From: Ancylobacter sonchi
GTDB lineage: Bacteria > Pseudomonadota > Alphaproteobacteria > Rhizobiales > Xanthobacteraceae
Assembly: GCF_018390695.1 (NCBI RefSeq)
Contig: NZ_JAHBGF010000013.1
Coordinates: 62,001 to 126,000 of the forward strand
Length of the DNA: 64,000 nucleotides
Direction: 5' to 3'
Shown here: piece after piece, positions 51,798-61,322 of the stretch
How the letters are laid out: every line of letters begins with the position of its first letter
How positions within the stretch are numbered: the stretch's first letter is position 1
Program-made: the position numbers and the translations under genes
The notes under the pieces: generated by a model
What the model saw: the letters and a program-made list of their open reading frames with translations, nothing else
What the model was told of the DNA's origin: nothing
Databases searched by the model: none

Positions 51798-53885
51798 TCA
51801 GCTCAGGCTCTGAGCAATCTCGGGCTTTCTCCTGCGCTGCAACAGCAGCACCGGCACGAACAGCGCGAGGCCGAGCAGCGACGAATAGAGCTCCGGCGCC
51901 ACCAGCAGCATGGCGGCGAGCGCCAGCACGAGCCGCTCCCATGCCTGCAGCCGCGTCAGCAGCCAGCCGGATATGCTGGCGCCGAGGCAGGTGATGCCGA
52001 TCACGCACCCTGCGAAGGCGAGGACGAAGTCCGGCCAGTTGAACCCCTTGGTGACCAGCAGCAGCGAGGGCGAGAACACGAAGACGAAGGGCACCAGCAC
52101 CTTGCCGAGCCCGAGGCGGAACGCCGTGTTGCCGGTGCGGAACGGATCCGCATTGGCCATGCCGGCGGCGGCATAGGCGGCGAGCGCCACCGGCGGCGTG
52201 ATGTCGGCGAGCACGCCGTAATAGAACACGAAGAAATGCGCCACGATCGGCTCGACGCCGAGCAGGCCGAGCGCCGGCGCGGCGATGGTCGCCATGATGA
52301 TGTAGTTGGCCGTGGTGGGGATGCCGCAGCCCATCAGGATGCAGACCACGCCGGTCATCAGGAGTGTGAACAGCAGCGTCAGCGTCTGCGGCGCCACCAG
52401 CACGGCCGGCAGCACCGCGCCGGCCCAGGACGCCATCGAGGCGGCGGTTGAGGTGACGATGAACGACACCTTGAAGCCGACGCCGGTCAGCGTCACCACG
52501 CCGACCACGATGCCGACGGTGGCCGCCGCCGCGCCGACGGCGAGCGCATATTTGGCGCCGTCGCGCAATCCGGCGGCGATGTCGGCGATGCTCATCCGGT
52601 TGCGCGGATTGAGCAGGCCGACGGCGATGCACAGCGTGATGCCCCAGAAGGCGGCGAGATAGGGCGTGTAGCCGGCGAGCAGGATGCCGATCAGCGCCAC
52701 CAGCGGGATGATGGTCGGCCAGTCGCGCTTCAGCGCCGCCTTCACGTCCGGCATCTCGTGCGGCTCGAGGCCGCGCAGGCCGTTGCGTTTCGCCTCGAAA
52801 TGCACCTGGATGAACACGCCGAAGAAATGCATGAAGGCCGGCACGATCGCCGCCAGGATGATCGTGGTATAGGGCAGGTTCAGGAACTCGATCATCAGGA
52901 ACGCGGCGGCGCCCATGATCGGCGGGGTGATCTGCCCGCCCGTCGAGGCGGTCGCCTCCACCGCGGCGGCGAAGTGGCGCTTGTAGCCAAGGCGGATCAT
53001 CGCGGGGATGGTGAGGGAGCCGACCGTCACCGTATTGGCAACCGAGGAGCCGGAGATCATGCCGAACAGCGCCGAGCCGAAGATCGACACTTTGGCCGGG
53101 CCGCCGGCATAGCGCCCCGCGACCCAGGCGGCGCAGTCGAGGAACAATTGGCCGAGGCCGATGCGGGTGGCGAACACGCCGAACAGCACGAAGTGAAACA
53201 CATAGGTCGCCACCACGCCCAGCGCGACGCCGTAAATGCCCTGCGTGGTCAGGTAGAGATGGTCGATGAGCTGGGAGACGCTGGCGCCGGGATGCACCAG
53301 GATGCCCGGCATGTGCGGCCCCCACAGCGCATAGGCCATGAAGACGATGGCGATGATCGGCAGCGGCACGCCGAGCGAGCGGCGCGTCGCCTCCAGCAGC
53401 GCCAGGATGAGCAGGCCGCCGAGCACGACGTCGAGCGTCGTCGGGTTGCCGACCCGGAAGGCGAGGTCGTCCAGCGGGATCAGCGGGATGTGCATCACCG
53501 CCACGACGGCGGCGATGGCCAGCGCCCAGTCCGGCAGCCCGATGCCGAGCGGGCGCAGCAGCCCGGACCGCGCCGGCTGCGTGTAGCCGCGCCGCGCCGC
53601 CGGGAACACCAGGAAGACCAGGCCGAGCACGAAGGACAGGTGGATGCCCCGGTGCATCGTCTCCTGCAAGAGCCCGAAGCCCGCCGTGTAGTAGTGGAAC
53701 AGCGACAGGACGACCAGCAGCCCGCCGACCAGATAGCCGGCTCCCGGCGCCAGCGGCCGGAAGCGGATCTCGGGGTCATAGGCCTCTTCCAGCTCCCGGA
53801 CCTTCGCCTCGTCGAATTCGAGCGGGATGGTCTCGGCGGGAACGGTTTCGACAGCCGGAGAGGAGGAGTTTTCCCGGACGCTCAT
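51798..53885 (-). CDS. TRAP transporter permease, fused DctQM type (TAXI-TRAP)
   Basis: A 695-residue membrane protein. The N-terminal part (residues 1-190) resembles a small TRAP subunit with four helices. The rest is the large TRAP subunit with conserved SIFGSALFGMISGSSVANTV and ATASTGGQITPPIMGAAAFL. Fusion of both subunits is typical of TAXI systems. It is encoded 16 bp after the matching binding protein, and the transporter uses an ion gradient rather than ATP. The substrate is unknown, although the neighbouring genes concern sugar acids. Confidence 0.92.
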   Translation of the reverse strand: MSVRENSSSPAVETVPAETIPLEFDEAKVRELEEAYDPEIRFRPLAPGAGYLVGGLLVVLSLFHYYTAGFGLLQETMHRGIHLSFVLGLVFLVFPAARRGYTQPARSGLLRPLGIGLPDWALAIAAVVAVMHIPLIPLDDLAFRVGNPTTLDVVLGGLLILALLEATRRSLGVPLPIIAIVFMAYALWGPHMPGILVHPGASVSQLIDHLYLTTQGIYGVALGVVATYVFHFVLFGVFATRIGLGQLFLDCAAWVAGRYAGGPAKVSIFGSALFGMISGSSVANTVTVGSLTIPAMIRLGYKRHFAAAVEATASTGGQITPPIMGAAAFLMIEFLNLPYTTIILAAIVPAFMHFFGVFIQVHFEAKRNGLRGLEPHEMPDVKAALKRDWPTIIPLVALIGILLAGYTPYLAAFWGITLCIAVGLLNPRNRMSIADIAAGLRDGAKYALAVGAAAATVGIVVGVVTLTGVGFKVSFIVTSTAASMASWAGAVLPAVLVAPQTLTLLFTLLMTGVVCILMGCGIPTTANYIIMATIAAPALGLLGVEPIVAHFFVFYYGVLADITPPVALAAYAAAGMANADPFRTGNTAFRLGLGKVLVPFVFVFSPSLLLVTKGFNWPDFVLAFAGCVIGITCLGASISGWLLTRLQAWERLVLALAAMLLVAPELYSSLLGLALFVPVLLLQRRRKPEIAQSLS

Positions 53886-53901
53886 GGCGCGGTCGCCGGG
53901 G

Positions 53902-54882
53902 CTATTTCAGCACGCCGGCTTCCTTGTAGAAGCGTTCGGCGCCGGGATGCAGCGGGACGCCGAGGCCGTTGGTGGCATTTTGCAGGGTGATCAGCTTGCC
54001 CTTGGCATGGCCGGCGTCGAGCGCGGCGCGCGAGGCATCGTTCCACAGCACCTTGGCGATGTCGTAGACGAGTTGGTCCGGCTGCTTGGCACTGGTGAGC
54101 CATTGCGCGTTGACCGAGATGGTGTCGGTCGCGCCGACGCCCTTATAGGTATCGGCCGGCACCTTGTCCCTGGCGAAGAACTTGTACTCGCCGAGCAGCT
54201 TGTCGACTTCCGGCCCGGTGATCGGTACCAGCTCGATCCCGGAGGAGGAGGCGAGCTCGGAGATGGCGCCGGTCGGGTAGCCGCCGACGAAGAAGAAGGC
54301 GTCGAGCGCGCCGTCGCGCAGCCGGTCGCCGGCCGGGCCGGGCTTGAGATATTCCGGCTTGATGTCCTTTTCGGTCAGCCCGTAGGCGCCGAGCACGATG
54401 CGCGCATCCACCAGCGTGCCGGAGCCCGGCTCGTCGAGCGCGACGCGCTTGCCCTTGAGGTCCTTCACCGACTTGATGCCGGCGGACTTGGCGGCGACGA
54501 GGTGGATGGTCTCCGGGTAGAGCGTGGCGATGATGCGCAGGTCCCCGACCTTCGGCTTGCCGTCATAGAGACCGGTGCCGGTATAGGCCCAATAAGCGAC
54601 GTCGGACTGCGAGAAGCCGGATTCGGCGGCGCCGGACTGGATGGCGTTCACATTGGCCACCGAACCGTTGGAGGCGATGGCGGTCGCCACGAGGCCGGGA
54701 ACGCCCTTGTCGCCGGCCGCCGAGATCGCGTTGGCGATCAGGCCGCCGACCGGATAATAGGTGCCCGCCGTGCCGCCGGTGCCGATGCGGAAGAAGGTGG
54801 GCTGCTGAGCCAGCGCCAGCCCCGTCATCGCGGTGAGGCCAGCAAGGGCCGCCACGAGATTCAACTTGCCGAAGAACTTCAT
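53902..54882 (-). CDS. TAXI-family TRAP solute-binding protein
   Basis: A 326-residue exported protein: signal peptide MKFFGKLNLVAALAGLTAMT followed by GLALAQQ, then the TAXI hallmark FFRIGTGGTAGTYYPVGGLI, and later KSVKDLKGKRVALDEPGSGT. It captures the substrate in the periplasm and hands it to the fused permease encoded downstream. It is divergent from the GntR gene. Confidence 0.92.
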   Translation of the reverse strand: MKFFGKLNLVAALAGLTAMTGLALAQQPTFFRIGTGGTAGTYYPVGGLIANAISAAGDKGVPGLVATAIASNGSVANVNAIQSGAAESGFSQSDVAYWAYTGTGLYDGKPKVGDLRIIATLYPETIHLVAAKSAGIKSVKDLKGKRVALDEPGSGTLVDARIVLGAYGLTEKDIKPEYLKPGPAGDRLRDGALDAFFFVGGYPTGAISELASSSGIELVPITGPEVDKLLGEYKFFARDKVPADTYKGVGATDTISVNAQWLTSAKQPDQLVYDIAKVLWNDASRAALDAGHAKGKLITLQNATNGLGVPLHPGAERFYKEAGVLK

Positions 54883-55128
54883 GAATCGTCTCCGCTACGG
54901 GCGCCGGTGATCGCGAAGCAATGATGGTGCCCTCTCGTTGCGGAGCCGACAAGAGACGCATGAAGATTGCGCCGGACGCCCCGGAAACAGCCGATCTGTA
55001 CGCACATCCGGCCGATCCGGTGCGGCGGTCTTGCTGTCGGACTGGGAATGTCCGACGAATCACCTTGCGTAGGCGGCCCGGTTTTCGCGGTGGGCGGGAG
55101 GTCGAAGCCGTTGCCATCCCCGGTCGCA
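54883..55128. other. Intergenic region between TAXI-TRAP and gntR
   Basis: No gene is seen. It must contain the promoter of the TAXI-TRAP operon, but no clear promoter was found. The GntR-type operator and promoter follow at 55129. Confidence 0.4.
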
Positions 55129-55160
55129 AACTTGCATACTAGTTTTCTACATATTAGAAT
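55129..55160 (+). promoter_or_regulatory. gntR promoter with GntR operator
   Basis: AACTTGCATACTAGT (55129-55143) is identical, as reverse complement, to the sequence at 63428-63442 in front of the catabolic operon. It covers a weak -35 TTGCAT (55132-55137); a -10 TAGAAT (55155-55160) follows after 17 bp. The operator ends 41 bp before the gntR start, so autoregulation is likely. Confidence 0.65.
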
Positions 55161-55184
55161 CGCATTTTCTCATCGGGTGATGCA

Positions 55185-55931
55185 ATGGGCAGCGGCTCTC
55201 GCCTGGGCAAGTTCGACGGCATTCGGCGCGGCGAGGATGGACAACTCGTCGGCGCGCCGCCGTCGACCGCCAGCATTCGCGACGCGATCCGCCGCGACAT
55301 CATCGCCCTGAAGCTGAAGCCGGGCACGCGTGTCTCGGAGAACGAGCTGGCCGCCCGCTTCGGCACCAGCCGCACTCCTGTGCGGGAGGCGCTGCTCGGT
55401 CTCGTCGATCAGGGGCTGATCGCGGTGCTGCCCCAGCGCGGCACCTACATCACCTATATTTCGCTGAAGGGCGTGCGGCGGGCGCGGTTCCTGCGCTTGG
55501 CGCTGGAAGTCGCGATCTTCCGCAGCGCCGCCGAGCAGGGCCTGTCGCGTGCCATGCTGGGGGCGGCGGAGGACGTCATCGACGAGCAGGTGGCGGCCGA
55601 GGCCGACCCGGAGCGCTTTACCCGCGCCGACGACGCCTTCCACCGGCTGTTCGCCGACGGCATCGGCATGGGCGATCTATGGACCGTGCTGGAGCAGGAG
55701 AAGGCGCAGTTCGACCGGATCCGCTTTCTCAGCCTACCCAATGTGACGCCGATCGACACGCTGATCGGCCAGCATCGCGCCATGCTGGAGGCAGTGCGCA
55801 CCCGCGATCCGATGGCGGCGGAAGAGGCGGTGAAGATCCACCTCTCGGAAGTGCTCAAGGTGACGTTCGAACTCGCCGAACGCCACCCCGACCTGATCAT
55901 CGACGACCTCGACGCGCCTCAGAGCCCGTGA
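55185..55931 (+). CDS. GntR-family transcriptional regulator (FadR/FCD subfamily)
   Basis: A 248-residue protein with an N-terminal GntR winged helix (RDIIALKLKPGTRVSENELA, RFGTSRTPVREALLGLVDQG) and an all-helical FCD effector domain (about 100-235) containing DDAFHRLF and GQHRAML metal-site-like segments. FCD-type GntR proteins regulate sugar-acid and hexuronate catabolism (UxuR/ExuR relatives). It converges with the last gene of the uxu operon with a 13-bp overlap and diverges from the TAXI-TRAP genes. It probably represses itself and the uxu operon through the shared 15-bp site. Confidence 0.9.
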   Translation: MGSGSRLGKFDGIRRGEDGQLVGAPPSTASIRDAIRRDIIALKLKPGTRVSENELAARFGTSRTPVREALLGLVDQGLIAVLPQRGTYITYISLKGVRRARFLRLALEVAIFRSAAEQGLSRAMLGAAEDVIDEQVAAEADPERFTRADDAFHRLFADGIGMGDLWTVLEQEKAQFDRIRFLSLPNVTPIDTLIGQHRAMLEAVRTRDPMAAEEAVKIHLSEVLKVTFELAERHPDLIIDDLDAPQSP

Positions 55932-56776
55932 CGGTCGAGGATGCGGCCCCCGCTCTGCGCCACCTCGTCGCCATCGCGGAACAGCGGCCGCCACGCGGCG
56001 ACGCCGCGTGCCACGTCCGGCCCGCTGACCGCCGAGGAGAACGCCTCGACGCCGATCAGCTTGTCGTAGCCGGCCGCCTTGAGCCGGGCGAGGAACGGCG
56101 CGAAGTCGATCTGTCCGCGATCGAGCAGCCCGCGATCGTTCTGGTCGAGCTCGAAATAAGCGAGATGCGGTAGCGCGGCGTCCAGCGCCGCCATCGGATC
56201 GGCTTCCTCGATGTGCATGTGGAACGTGTCGAGATGCAGCCAGAGATTGGCCGGGCGGCCGACCAGATCGAGAAAGGCCAGACCCTCCTCCACCGTGGTC
56301 AGCATGTTGGTCTCGTAGCGGTTCAGCATTTCCATCGCGAAGCGCAGGCCAAAGCCCTTCGCCTCCTCGGAAATCTCGGCCAGCGCCTCGGCGCTGCGCC
56401 GGCGCATATCCGGCGTGGCGACGGCGTCGGCCTTGCCGAACAGCCCGTAGGTGATGCCGCCGACATGGACGGCGCCCATGTCGCGCGCGAGGCGCAGCGC
56501 GGCGCGGTGCCGCTCGATCCCCGCCTTGCGGATCGCCGGATCATCGCTGGTGATGTCGGCGCTGGGCAGCTGGTTGGCCGAGCCGACCGCGGTGATGCCA
56601 TGCGCGCCGAATATCCGCGCGATGGCCGGAGCATCGATCACCGAATGGTCGCGCAGCGGCACCACGACATGGTCGAAGCCGGCGGCCGCCGCGCGCGGCG
56701 CGACATAGTCGGCCGCCTCGGCGGACCAGCCGGGAATCCACGAGAAGGAGTGGATCGAGCGATTGGCCATGGTCAC
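55919..56776 (-). CDS. Sugar phosphate isomerase/epimerase-like TIM-barrel protein
   Basis: A 285-residue protein of the xylose-isomerase-like TIM barrel family: MEMLNRYETNMLT and the HLDTFHMHIEE pair carry metal-binding Glu, Asp and His, and IGVEAFSS a last Glu. The family includes D-tagatose and D-psicose 3-epimerases and hydroxypyruvate isomerase-like enzymes. As the last gene of the uxu operon, it may epimerise a ketose or ketouronate intermediate. The ATG at 56776 overlaps the uxuA stop as ATGA. Confidence 0.85.
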   Translation of the reverse strand: MTMANRSIHSFSWIPGWSAEAADYVAPRAAAAGFDHVVVPLRDHSVIDAPAIARIFGAHGITAVGSANQLPSADITSDDPAIRKAGIERHRAALRLARDMGAVHVGGITYGLFGKADAVATPDMRRRSAEALAEISEEAKGFGLRFAMEMLNRYETNMLTTVEEGLAFLDLVGRPANLWLHLDTFHMHIEEADPMAALDAALPHLAYFELDQNDRGLLDRGQIDFAPFLARLKAAGYDKLIGVEAFSSAVSGPDVARGVAAWRPLFRDGDEVAQSGGRILDRHGL

Positions 56777-57960
56777 GTGCCTTCCAGCTGATCGACCGCC
56801 GCCATCACGCCGCGCAGCTCGGCGAGGCCGCGCAGCCGGCCGATGATCGGGTAGCCGGGATGCGTCTTGCGCGTGGCGTCGTCGATCAGCTCATGACCAT
56901 GGTCCGGACGCATCGGGATTTCCCAGTCGGCGCGGCCTTCCGCCTTGCGACGGCGCTCCTCAGCCATCAGCGTGCGCACCAGCTTCACCATGTCGGTGTC
57001 GCCGCCCAGATGGTCGGCCTCCATGAACGAGCCGTCGGCATCCTTGCGGACGTTGCGCAAATGGGCGAAGTGGATCTTGTCGGCGAAGCGGGCGGCGATG
57101 GCCGGGACATCGTTCGCGGGATTGGCGCCGAGCGAGCCCGAGCACAGAGTCAGCCCGTTGGCCGGCGAGGGCACGCAGCCGAGCACGAAGGCGATGTCCT
57201 CGGCGTTCGACACGATGCGGTCGAGCCCGAACAGCGCGCGCGGCGGATCGTCCGGGTGCACGCACATCCGCATGCCGCATTCCTCGGCGGTCGGGATGAT
57301 CTCCTCGAGGAAACGCTTGTAGTTGGCCTTCAGATCCTCGTGCGAGACCTCGTCATAACGCTCCAGCATGGCGCGGAGCTGCGGCACGTCATAGCGGTCA
57401 TAGGCGCCGGGCAGGCCGGCCATGATGTTGGCGAGCAGCCGGTCGCGGTCGTCCTGCGTCGAGAGCGCGAACCATTCCGCCGCCCGCGCCAGCACCTCCG
57501 GCGAGTGGCCAGCCTCGGCGCCGGGGCGCTTAAGGATGTGCAGGTCGAAGGCGACGTATTCGTGGATATTGAAGCGCAGCGCCGTGCCGCCGCCCGGCAG
57601 CGGCGCGTAGATCTGGGTGCGCGTCCAATCGAGGATGGGCATGAAGTTGTAGCAGATGACCTTGAGGCCCTCGGCGGCGAGGTTGCGCATCGAGGCGCGG
57701 TAGGTGTCGAACAGTGGCGCGAGGTCGCCATCGCCGAGCTTGATGCGCTCGTGGATCGGCAGGCTTTCGACTACCTTCCAGCGCAGGCCGAGCGCGGGAT
57801 CTTCGACCAGCGCCTTGCGCCGCCCGATCTCCTCGCGCGTCCACACCTCGCCATAGGGGATCTGATGCAGCGCCGTGACGACGCCGGTCGCCCCGGCTTG
57901 CACGATGTGCTTCAGCTCGACGGCGTCGTCGGGGCCGAACCAGCGCCAGGTCTGTTCCAT
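56773..57960 (-). CDS. uxuA: Mannonate dehydratase
   Basis: A 395-residue enzyme, the usual UxuA length, beginning MEQTWRWFGP. It shows ALHQIPYGEVWTREEI and the metal-site motif CVHPDDPP (residues 233-240), and ends near GLAELRGVMAAVDQLEGT. It dehydrates D-mannonate to 2-keto-3-deoxy-D-gluconate, a step of hexuronate catabolism. The longer open frame to 58128 is rejected because the family N-terminus starts at 57960. Confidence 0.93.
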   Translation of the reverse strand: MEQTWRWFGPDDAVELKHIVQAGATGVVTALHQIPYGEVWTREEIGRRKALVEDPALGLRWKVVESLPIHERIKLGDGDLAPLFDTYRASMRNLAAEGLKVICYNFMPILDWTRTQIYAPLPGGGTALRFNIHEYVAFDLHILKRPGAEAGHSPEVLARAAEWFALSTQDDRDRLLANIMAGLPGAYDRYDVPQLRAMLERYDEVSHEDLKANYKRFLEEIIPTAEECGMRMCVHPDDPPRALFGLDRIVSNAEDIAFVLGCVPSPANGLTLCSGSLGANPANDVPAIAARFADKIHFAHLRNVRKDADGSFMEADHLGGDTDMVKLVRTLMAEERRRKAEGRADWEIPMRPDHGHELIDDATRKTHPGYPIIGRLRGLAELRGVMAAVDQLEGT

Positions 57961-57973
57961 GAAAGTCTCCGGT

Positions 57974-59476
57974 CTATCGGAAGGTGCCGGCCTCGCGGAG
58001 GCGGCGAAGCGTGGAGCGCGTCCCGGCGGTTGCCAGCCGGGCATGAGCGGCCGTGACGGCCGCGACGAAGGGGTCGACCGTGCCCAGCGTGCCGAAGATC
58101 GGCTCGATGCCGACCGCCCGCCGCACATAGTCGGCCGGGTCGGCGGCCTGTTGCCGCGCCTCGGCCAGCTTCGGGGTCAGGGGATCCGACACGCGAAGCG
58201 GCGCGCCGTCGTCGGCCCTCCCGCCGGCGTGGCGCAGAAAGGCGGCCACCACCAGCGCCAGCCGCTCGAAGCTTTGCCCCGCTGCCAGGCGGTCGCGGAT
58301 CGGCGCGAGGATGCGCTGCGGCAGCTTCTGCGAGCCGTCCATGGCGATCTGCGCCGTGAGATGGCGCACGCCGGGGTTCTCGTAGCGCGCGCGCAATTGC
58401 GCGGCATAGGCGGCGAGGTCGGCGCCGGGCGGCGGCGGCACGGTGGGGATGATCTCCTCGCGCCACAGCGCCTCGACGAAGGGGCCGATATCCGGGTCGG
58501 CGATGGCAGCGCTGACCGTCTCGACGCCGGCGAGCGTACCGAGATAGGCCATCGCCGAATGGGTGCCGTTGAGCATGCGCAGCTTCATCAGCTCGAACGG
58601 CTCGACGTCGGTCGTCATCTGCGCGCCGGCGAGGTCCCAGCGCGGGCGGCCGGACGGGAAATTGTCCTCGATCACCCATTGGCGGAACGGCTCGTGCAGC
58701 ACCGGCGCCTCGTCGCGCAGGCCGATCAGCTCCGCCGTCGCGGCGATGCCCTCCGGCGTGACGGCAGGCACGATGCGGTCGACCATGGTGGAGGGGAACG
58801 CCACCTCCCGTTCGATCCACGCCGCCAGCGCCTCGTCCTTCAGCGCCGCGTAGTCGGTGACGACGCGGCGGGTGACATGGCCGTTGCCGGGCAGGTTGTC
58901 GCAGCACAGAACGGTGAACGGCGCGACGCCGGCCGCCCGGCGCGCCGCCAGCGCCGCGACGATGAGGCCGGGAGCGGTGGCAGGCCGGCTCCCCGCCATA
59001 AGGTCGGCGCGGATCTCCGGATGGTCGGCGCGCAGATGCCCGGTCGCCGGGTCGTGGCAATAGCCCTTCTCGGTGATGGTCAGGCTGACGATCCGCGTCG
59101 CGGGATCGGCCATGAGCGCGGCCAGCCGCTCACCCTCGCTCGGCGCGTGGATGGCCGCGGCGAGCGAGCCGATGATACGGGCATGGCTGCCGCCCGGCCC
59201 GCGCTCGACGGCGGTGTACAGGAAGTCCTGCGGCTCCAGCCGCGCCTTCTGATCGGGGCTGCGCAGGCTGACGCCGGCGAGGCCCCAGGACAGGTCGCCG
59301 GTCGCCTCCATCGCCTCGTCGTTGAACGCGGCGACATGGGCCCGCACGAAGGCACCGAGCCCGATATGGACAATACCGGTGCCGACATGGGCGGGATCGA
59401 AGCCGGGCAGCCGGGCGCGGGCGCACGGAAGGCTGCGCCGGTCGAGGCGCTCGAAGGAAGACGTCGTGTCCGTCAT
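57974..59476 (-). CDS. uxuB: Fructuronate reductase (mannitol dehydrogenase family, UxuB-like)
   Basis: A 500-residue member of the mannitol dehydrogenase family: GIVHIGLGAFVRAHVAAFND (cofactor loop), VLCCDNLPGNGHVTR, VIEDNFPSGRPRWDL, and KLRMLNGTHSAMAYLG with the catalytic residues of this family. UxuB reduces D-fructuronate to D-mannonate, feeding UxuA. It is immediately upstream of uxuA (13 bp). A mannitol dehydrogenase role is possible, but the uxuA pairing favours UxuB. Confidence 0.88.
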   Translation of the reverse strand: MTDTTSSFERLDRRSLPCARARLPGFDPAHVGTGIVHIGLGAFVRAHVAAFNDEAMEATGDLSWGLAGVSLRSPDQKARLEPQDFLYTAVERGPGGSHARIIGSLAAAIHAPSEGERLAALMADPATRIVSLTITEKGYCHDPATGHLRADHPEIRADLMAGSRPATAPGLIVAALAARRAAGVAPFTVLCCDNLPGNGHVTRRVVTDYAALKDEALAAWIEREVAFPSTMVDRIVPAVTPEGIAATAELIGLRDEAPVLHEPFRQWVIEDNFPSGRPRWDLAGAQMTTDVEPFELMKLRMLNGTHSAMAYLGTLAGVETVSAAIADPDIGPFVEALWREEIIPTVPPPPGADLAAYAAQLRARYENPGVRHLTAQIAMDGSQKLPQRILAPIRDRLAAGQSFERLALVVAAFLRHAGGRADDGAPLRVSDPLTPKLAEARQQAADPADYVRRAVGIEPIFGTLGTVDPFVAAVTAAHARLATAGTRSTLRRLREAGTFR

Positions 59477-59489
59477 CGGTGTTCCCGGC

Positions 59490-60767
59490 TCAGTCGAACA
59501 TCAGGCTAGGCAGCCACAGCGAGATCGCCGGCATGAAGGAGACCAGCATCAGCACGAGGATGTTGCACAGCAGGAAGGGGACAGTCTCGCGCGCCACCGT
59601 TCCGAGCGGCACCCGCGCGATGTTGCCGGCAACGAACAGGCAGACACCGACCGGCGGCGTGGTGAGGCCCAGCATCAGGTTGATGACGCAGATCATCGCG
59701 AAGTGGATCGGATCGATGCCGACCGCCGTCGCCACCGCCAAGAGCGGCGGGAATAGGATGATCAGCGCGGCGATGGTTTCCATGAAGGTGCCGACGATCA
59801 GCAGCAGCACGTTCACCAGGAGGATGATGACGTACTTGTTCTCGGTCATCGCCAGCATCGAGGCGGCGATCTGCTGGGGGATCTGCTCGGAGGTAAGGAT
59901 CCAGCCGAACAGGTTGGCGAGGCCGACCAGGAGGATTAGCGCGCCGGAGCCGATGGCGCTGTCGAGCAGGATCTTCGGCAGCTCCCGCAGCCGGAACCCC
60001 TTGTAGATGAACAGGCCGACCAGGAAGGCGTAGATCGAGGCGACGATGGAGGCCTCCGTCGGGGTGAAGATGCCGCCGACGATGCCGTAGAGGATGATCA
60101 CCGTCATCAGGATGGCCCAGAAGGCCGCCTTGCCGGAATTGAAGATTTCGCCGAAGCCGGCCCACGTGCCCTTGGGATAGTTTCGGGCGCGCGCGATGAG
60201 ATAGCAGGTCACCATCATCCCGAGGCCCATCAGCACGCCCGGAATGGCGCCGGCGAGGAACATCCGCCCGACCGACAGGCCGGTGAGCGTGCCGACGATG
60301 ATCATCGGTACCGAGGGCGGGATGATCGGACCGACGGTCGAGGCCGAGGCGGTGAGCGCGGCGGCGAAGCCGGCGGAATAGCCGGACTTCTTCATCGCCG
60401 GGATCATCACCGCGCCGATCGAGGCGGTCTCGGACACGGCGGTACCAGAGATGCCGGCGAAGATCATCGAGCCGCCGACATTGGCGAGGCCGAGGCCGCC
60501 GCGAATATGGCCGAGCACCGCGCTGGAGAACCGCACGATCTGGTCGGTGATGCCGCCGCGGTTCATCAGATTGCCGGCGAGCACGAAGCCGGGGATGCAG
60601 AGCAGCACGAAGCTGTCCATTCCGGTGTACATGAACTGCGGCACGACGGTGAGGTCGATGCCGGCGCCGAGCAGATAGGCCAGCGAGGCGACGCCGAGCG
60701 AGATGGCGACCGGCACGCCGAGCATCAGGCAGGCAGCGAAGGTACCGAACAGGAGCGCGACGAGCAT
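59490..60767 (-). CDS. TRAP transporter large permease (DctM)
   Basis: A 425-residue integral membrane protein with typical DctM segments: AVSETASIGAVMIPAMKKSG, GPIIPPSVPMIIVGTLTG, and MLGLTTPPVGVCLFVAGNIA. Length fits the 12-helix large subunit. The start overlaps the dctQ stop as TGATG. With DctP and DctQ encoded upstream it forms a sugar-acid-type TRAP importer. Confidence 0.93.
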   Translation of the reverse strand: MLVALLFGTFAACLMLGVPVAISLGVASLAYLLGAGIDLTVVPQFMYTGMDSFVLLCIPGFVLAGNLMNRGGITDQIVRFSSAVLGHIRGGLGLANVGGSMIFAGISGTAVSETASIGAVMIPAMKKSGYSAGFAAALTASASTVGPIIPPSVPMIIVGTLTGLSVGRMFLAGAIPGVLMGLGMMVTCYLIARARNYPKGTWAGFGEIFNSGKAAFWAILMTVIILYGIVGGIFTPTEASIVASIYAFLVGLFIYKGFRLRELPKILLDSAIGSGALILLVGLANLFGWILTSEQIPQQIAASMLAMTENKYVIILLVNVLLLIVGTFMETIAALIILFPPLLAVATAVGIDPIHFAMICVINLMLGLTTPPVGVCLFVAGNIARVPLGTVARETVPFLLCNILVLMLVSFMPAISLWLPSLMFD

Positions 60768-61261
60768 CAGACCAGCTCCTCAAGCGTGGGGGTACGGCCA
60801 TAGCCGAGAAGCCGGGCCAGGGCGAAGAACACCAGGCAGACCGGGATGATCATCACGTCGACATAGGACCAAAGCATCGGCGCGTCGAAGGAGCGCGCCC
60901 GCTCACCGAGGCTCATCTCCAGATAGACCCAGGCGCTGGGAATGATGGCGAGGCCGAACAGCAGGATGACCACGTCAACCAGCTTGGCGGCGAGGCTTCG
61001 CGTCGGCTCCGGCAGCATCGAGGTGACGATGTCGACATTGACCATCTCGCCGTCCAGCAGGGCGAGCCCGCAGGAGAACGACACCAGATGGATGAGCGCG
61101 AAACGCGAGACCTCTTCCGTCCAGGCCGGCACGTAGACATTCGGCAGCCGCCCCAGCACCTGCATGGTGACGACGGCGATCAGCACGACGAACGCGACCA
61201 CCGTGCCGATCCGGCAAATCCATTTCATGGCGCAGAGCGCCAGCTCGAACAGCGTACGCAT
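60767..61261 (-). CDS. TRAP transporter small permease (DctQ)
   Basis: A 164-residue protein with four helices: WICRIGTVVAFVVLIAVVTM, SRFALIHLVSFSCGLALLDG, LVDVVILLFGLAIIPSAWVY and VDVMIIPVCLVFFALARLLG. The EEVSRFALIHLVSFSCGLAL stretch is typical of DctQ. The ATG at 61261 gives MRTLFELALC; an upstream open frame is not used. Confidence 0.88.
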   Translation of the reverse strand: MRTLFELALCAMKWICRIGTVVAFVVLIAVVTMQVLGRLPNVYVPAWTEEVSRFALIHLVSFSCGLALLDGEMVNVDIVTSMLPEPTRSLAAKLVDVVILLFGLAIIPSAWVYLEMSLGERARSFDAPMLWSYVDVMIIPVCLVFFALARLLGYGRTPTLEELV

Positions 61262-61322
61262 CCAGATGCTCCGCGACAGGCAGGACGGCGCGGCCCCATC
61301 GAGGCCGCGCCACGGGAGGGCG

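Noticed and set aside
52758-53990. A 410-codon plus-strand frame
   Set aside because: Antisense to the TRAP permease, with low-complexity Arg/His/Glu composition and no membrane or enzyme motif.
57961-58128. N-terminal extension of UxuA by 56 codons
   Set aside because: Low-complexity, overlaps uxuB, and the family N-terminus starts at 57960.
57875-59509. A 544-codon plus-strand frame
   Set aside because: Antisense to uxuB; no recognisable domain.
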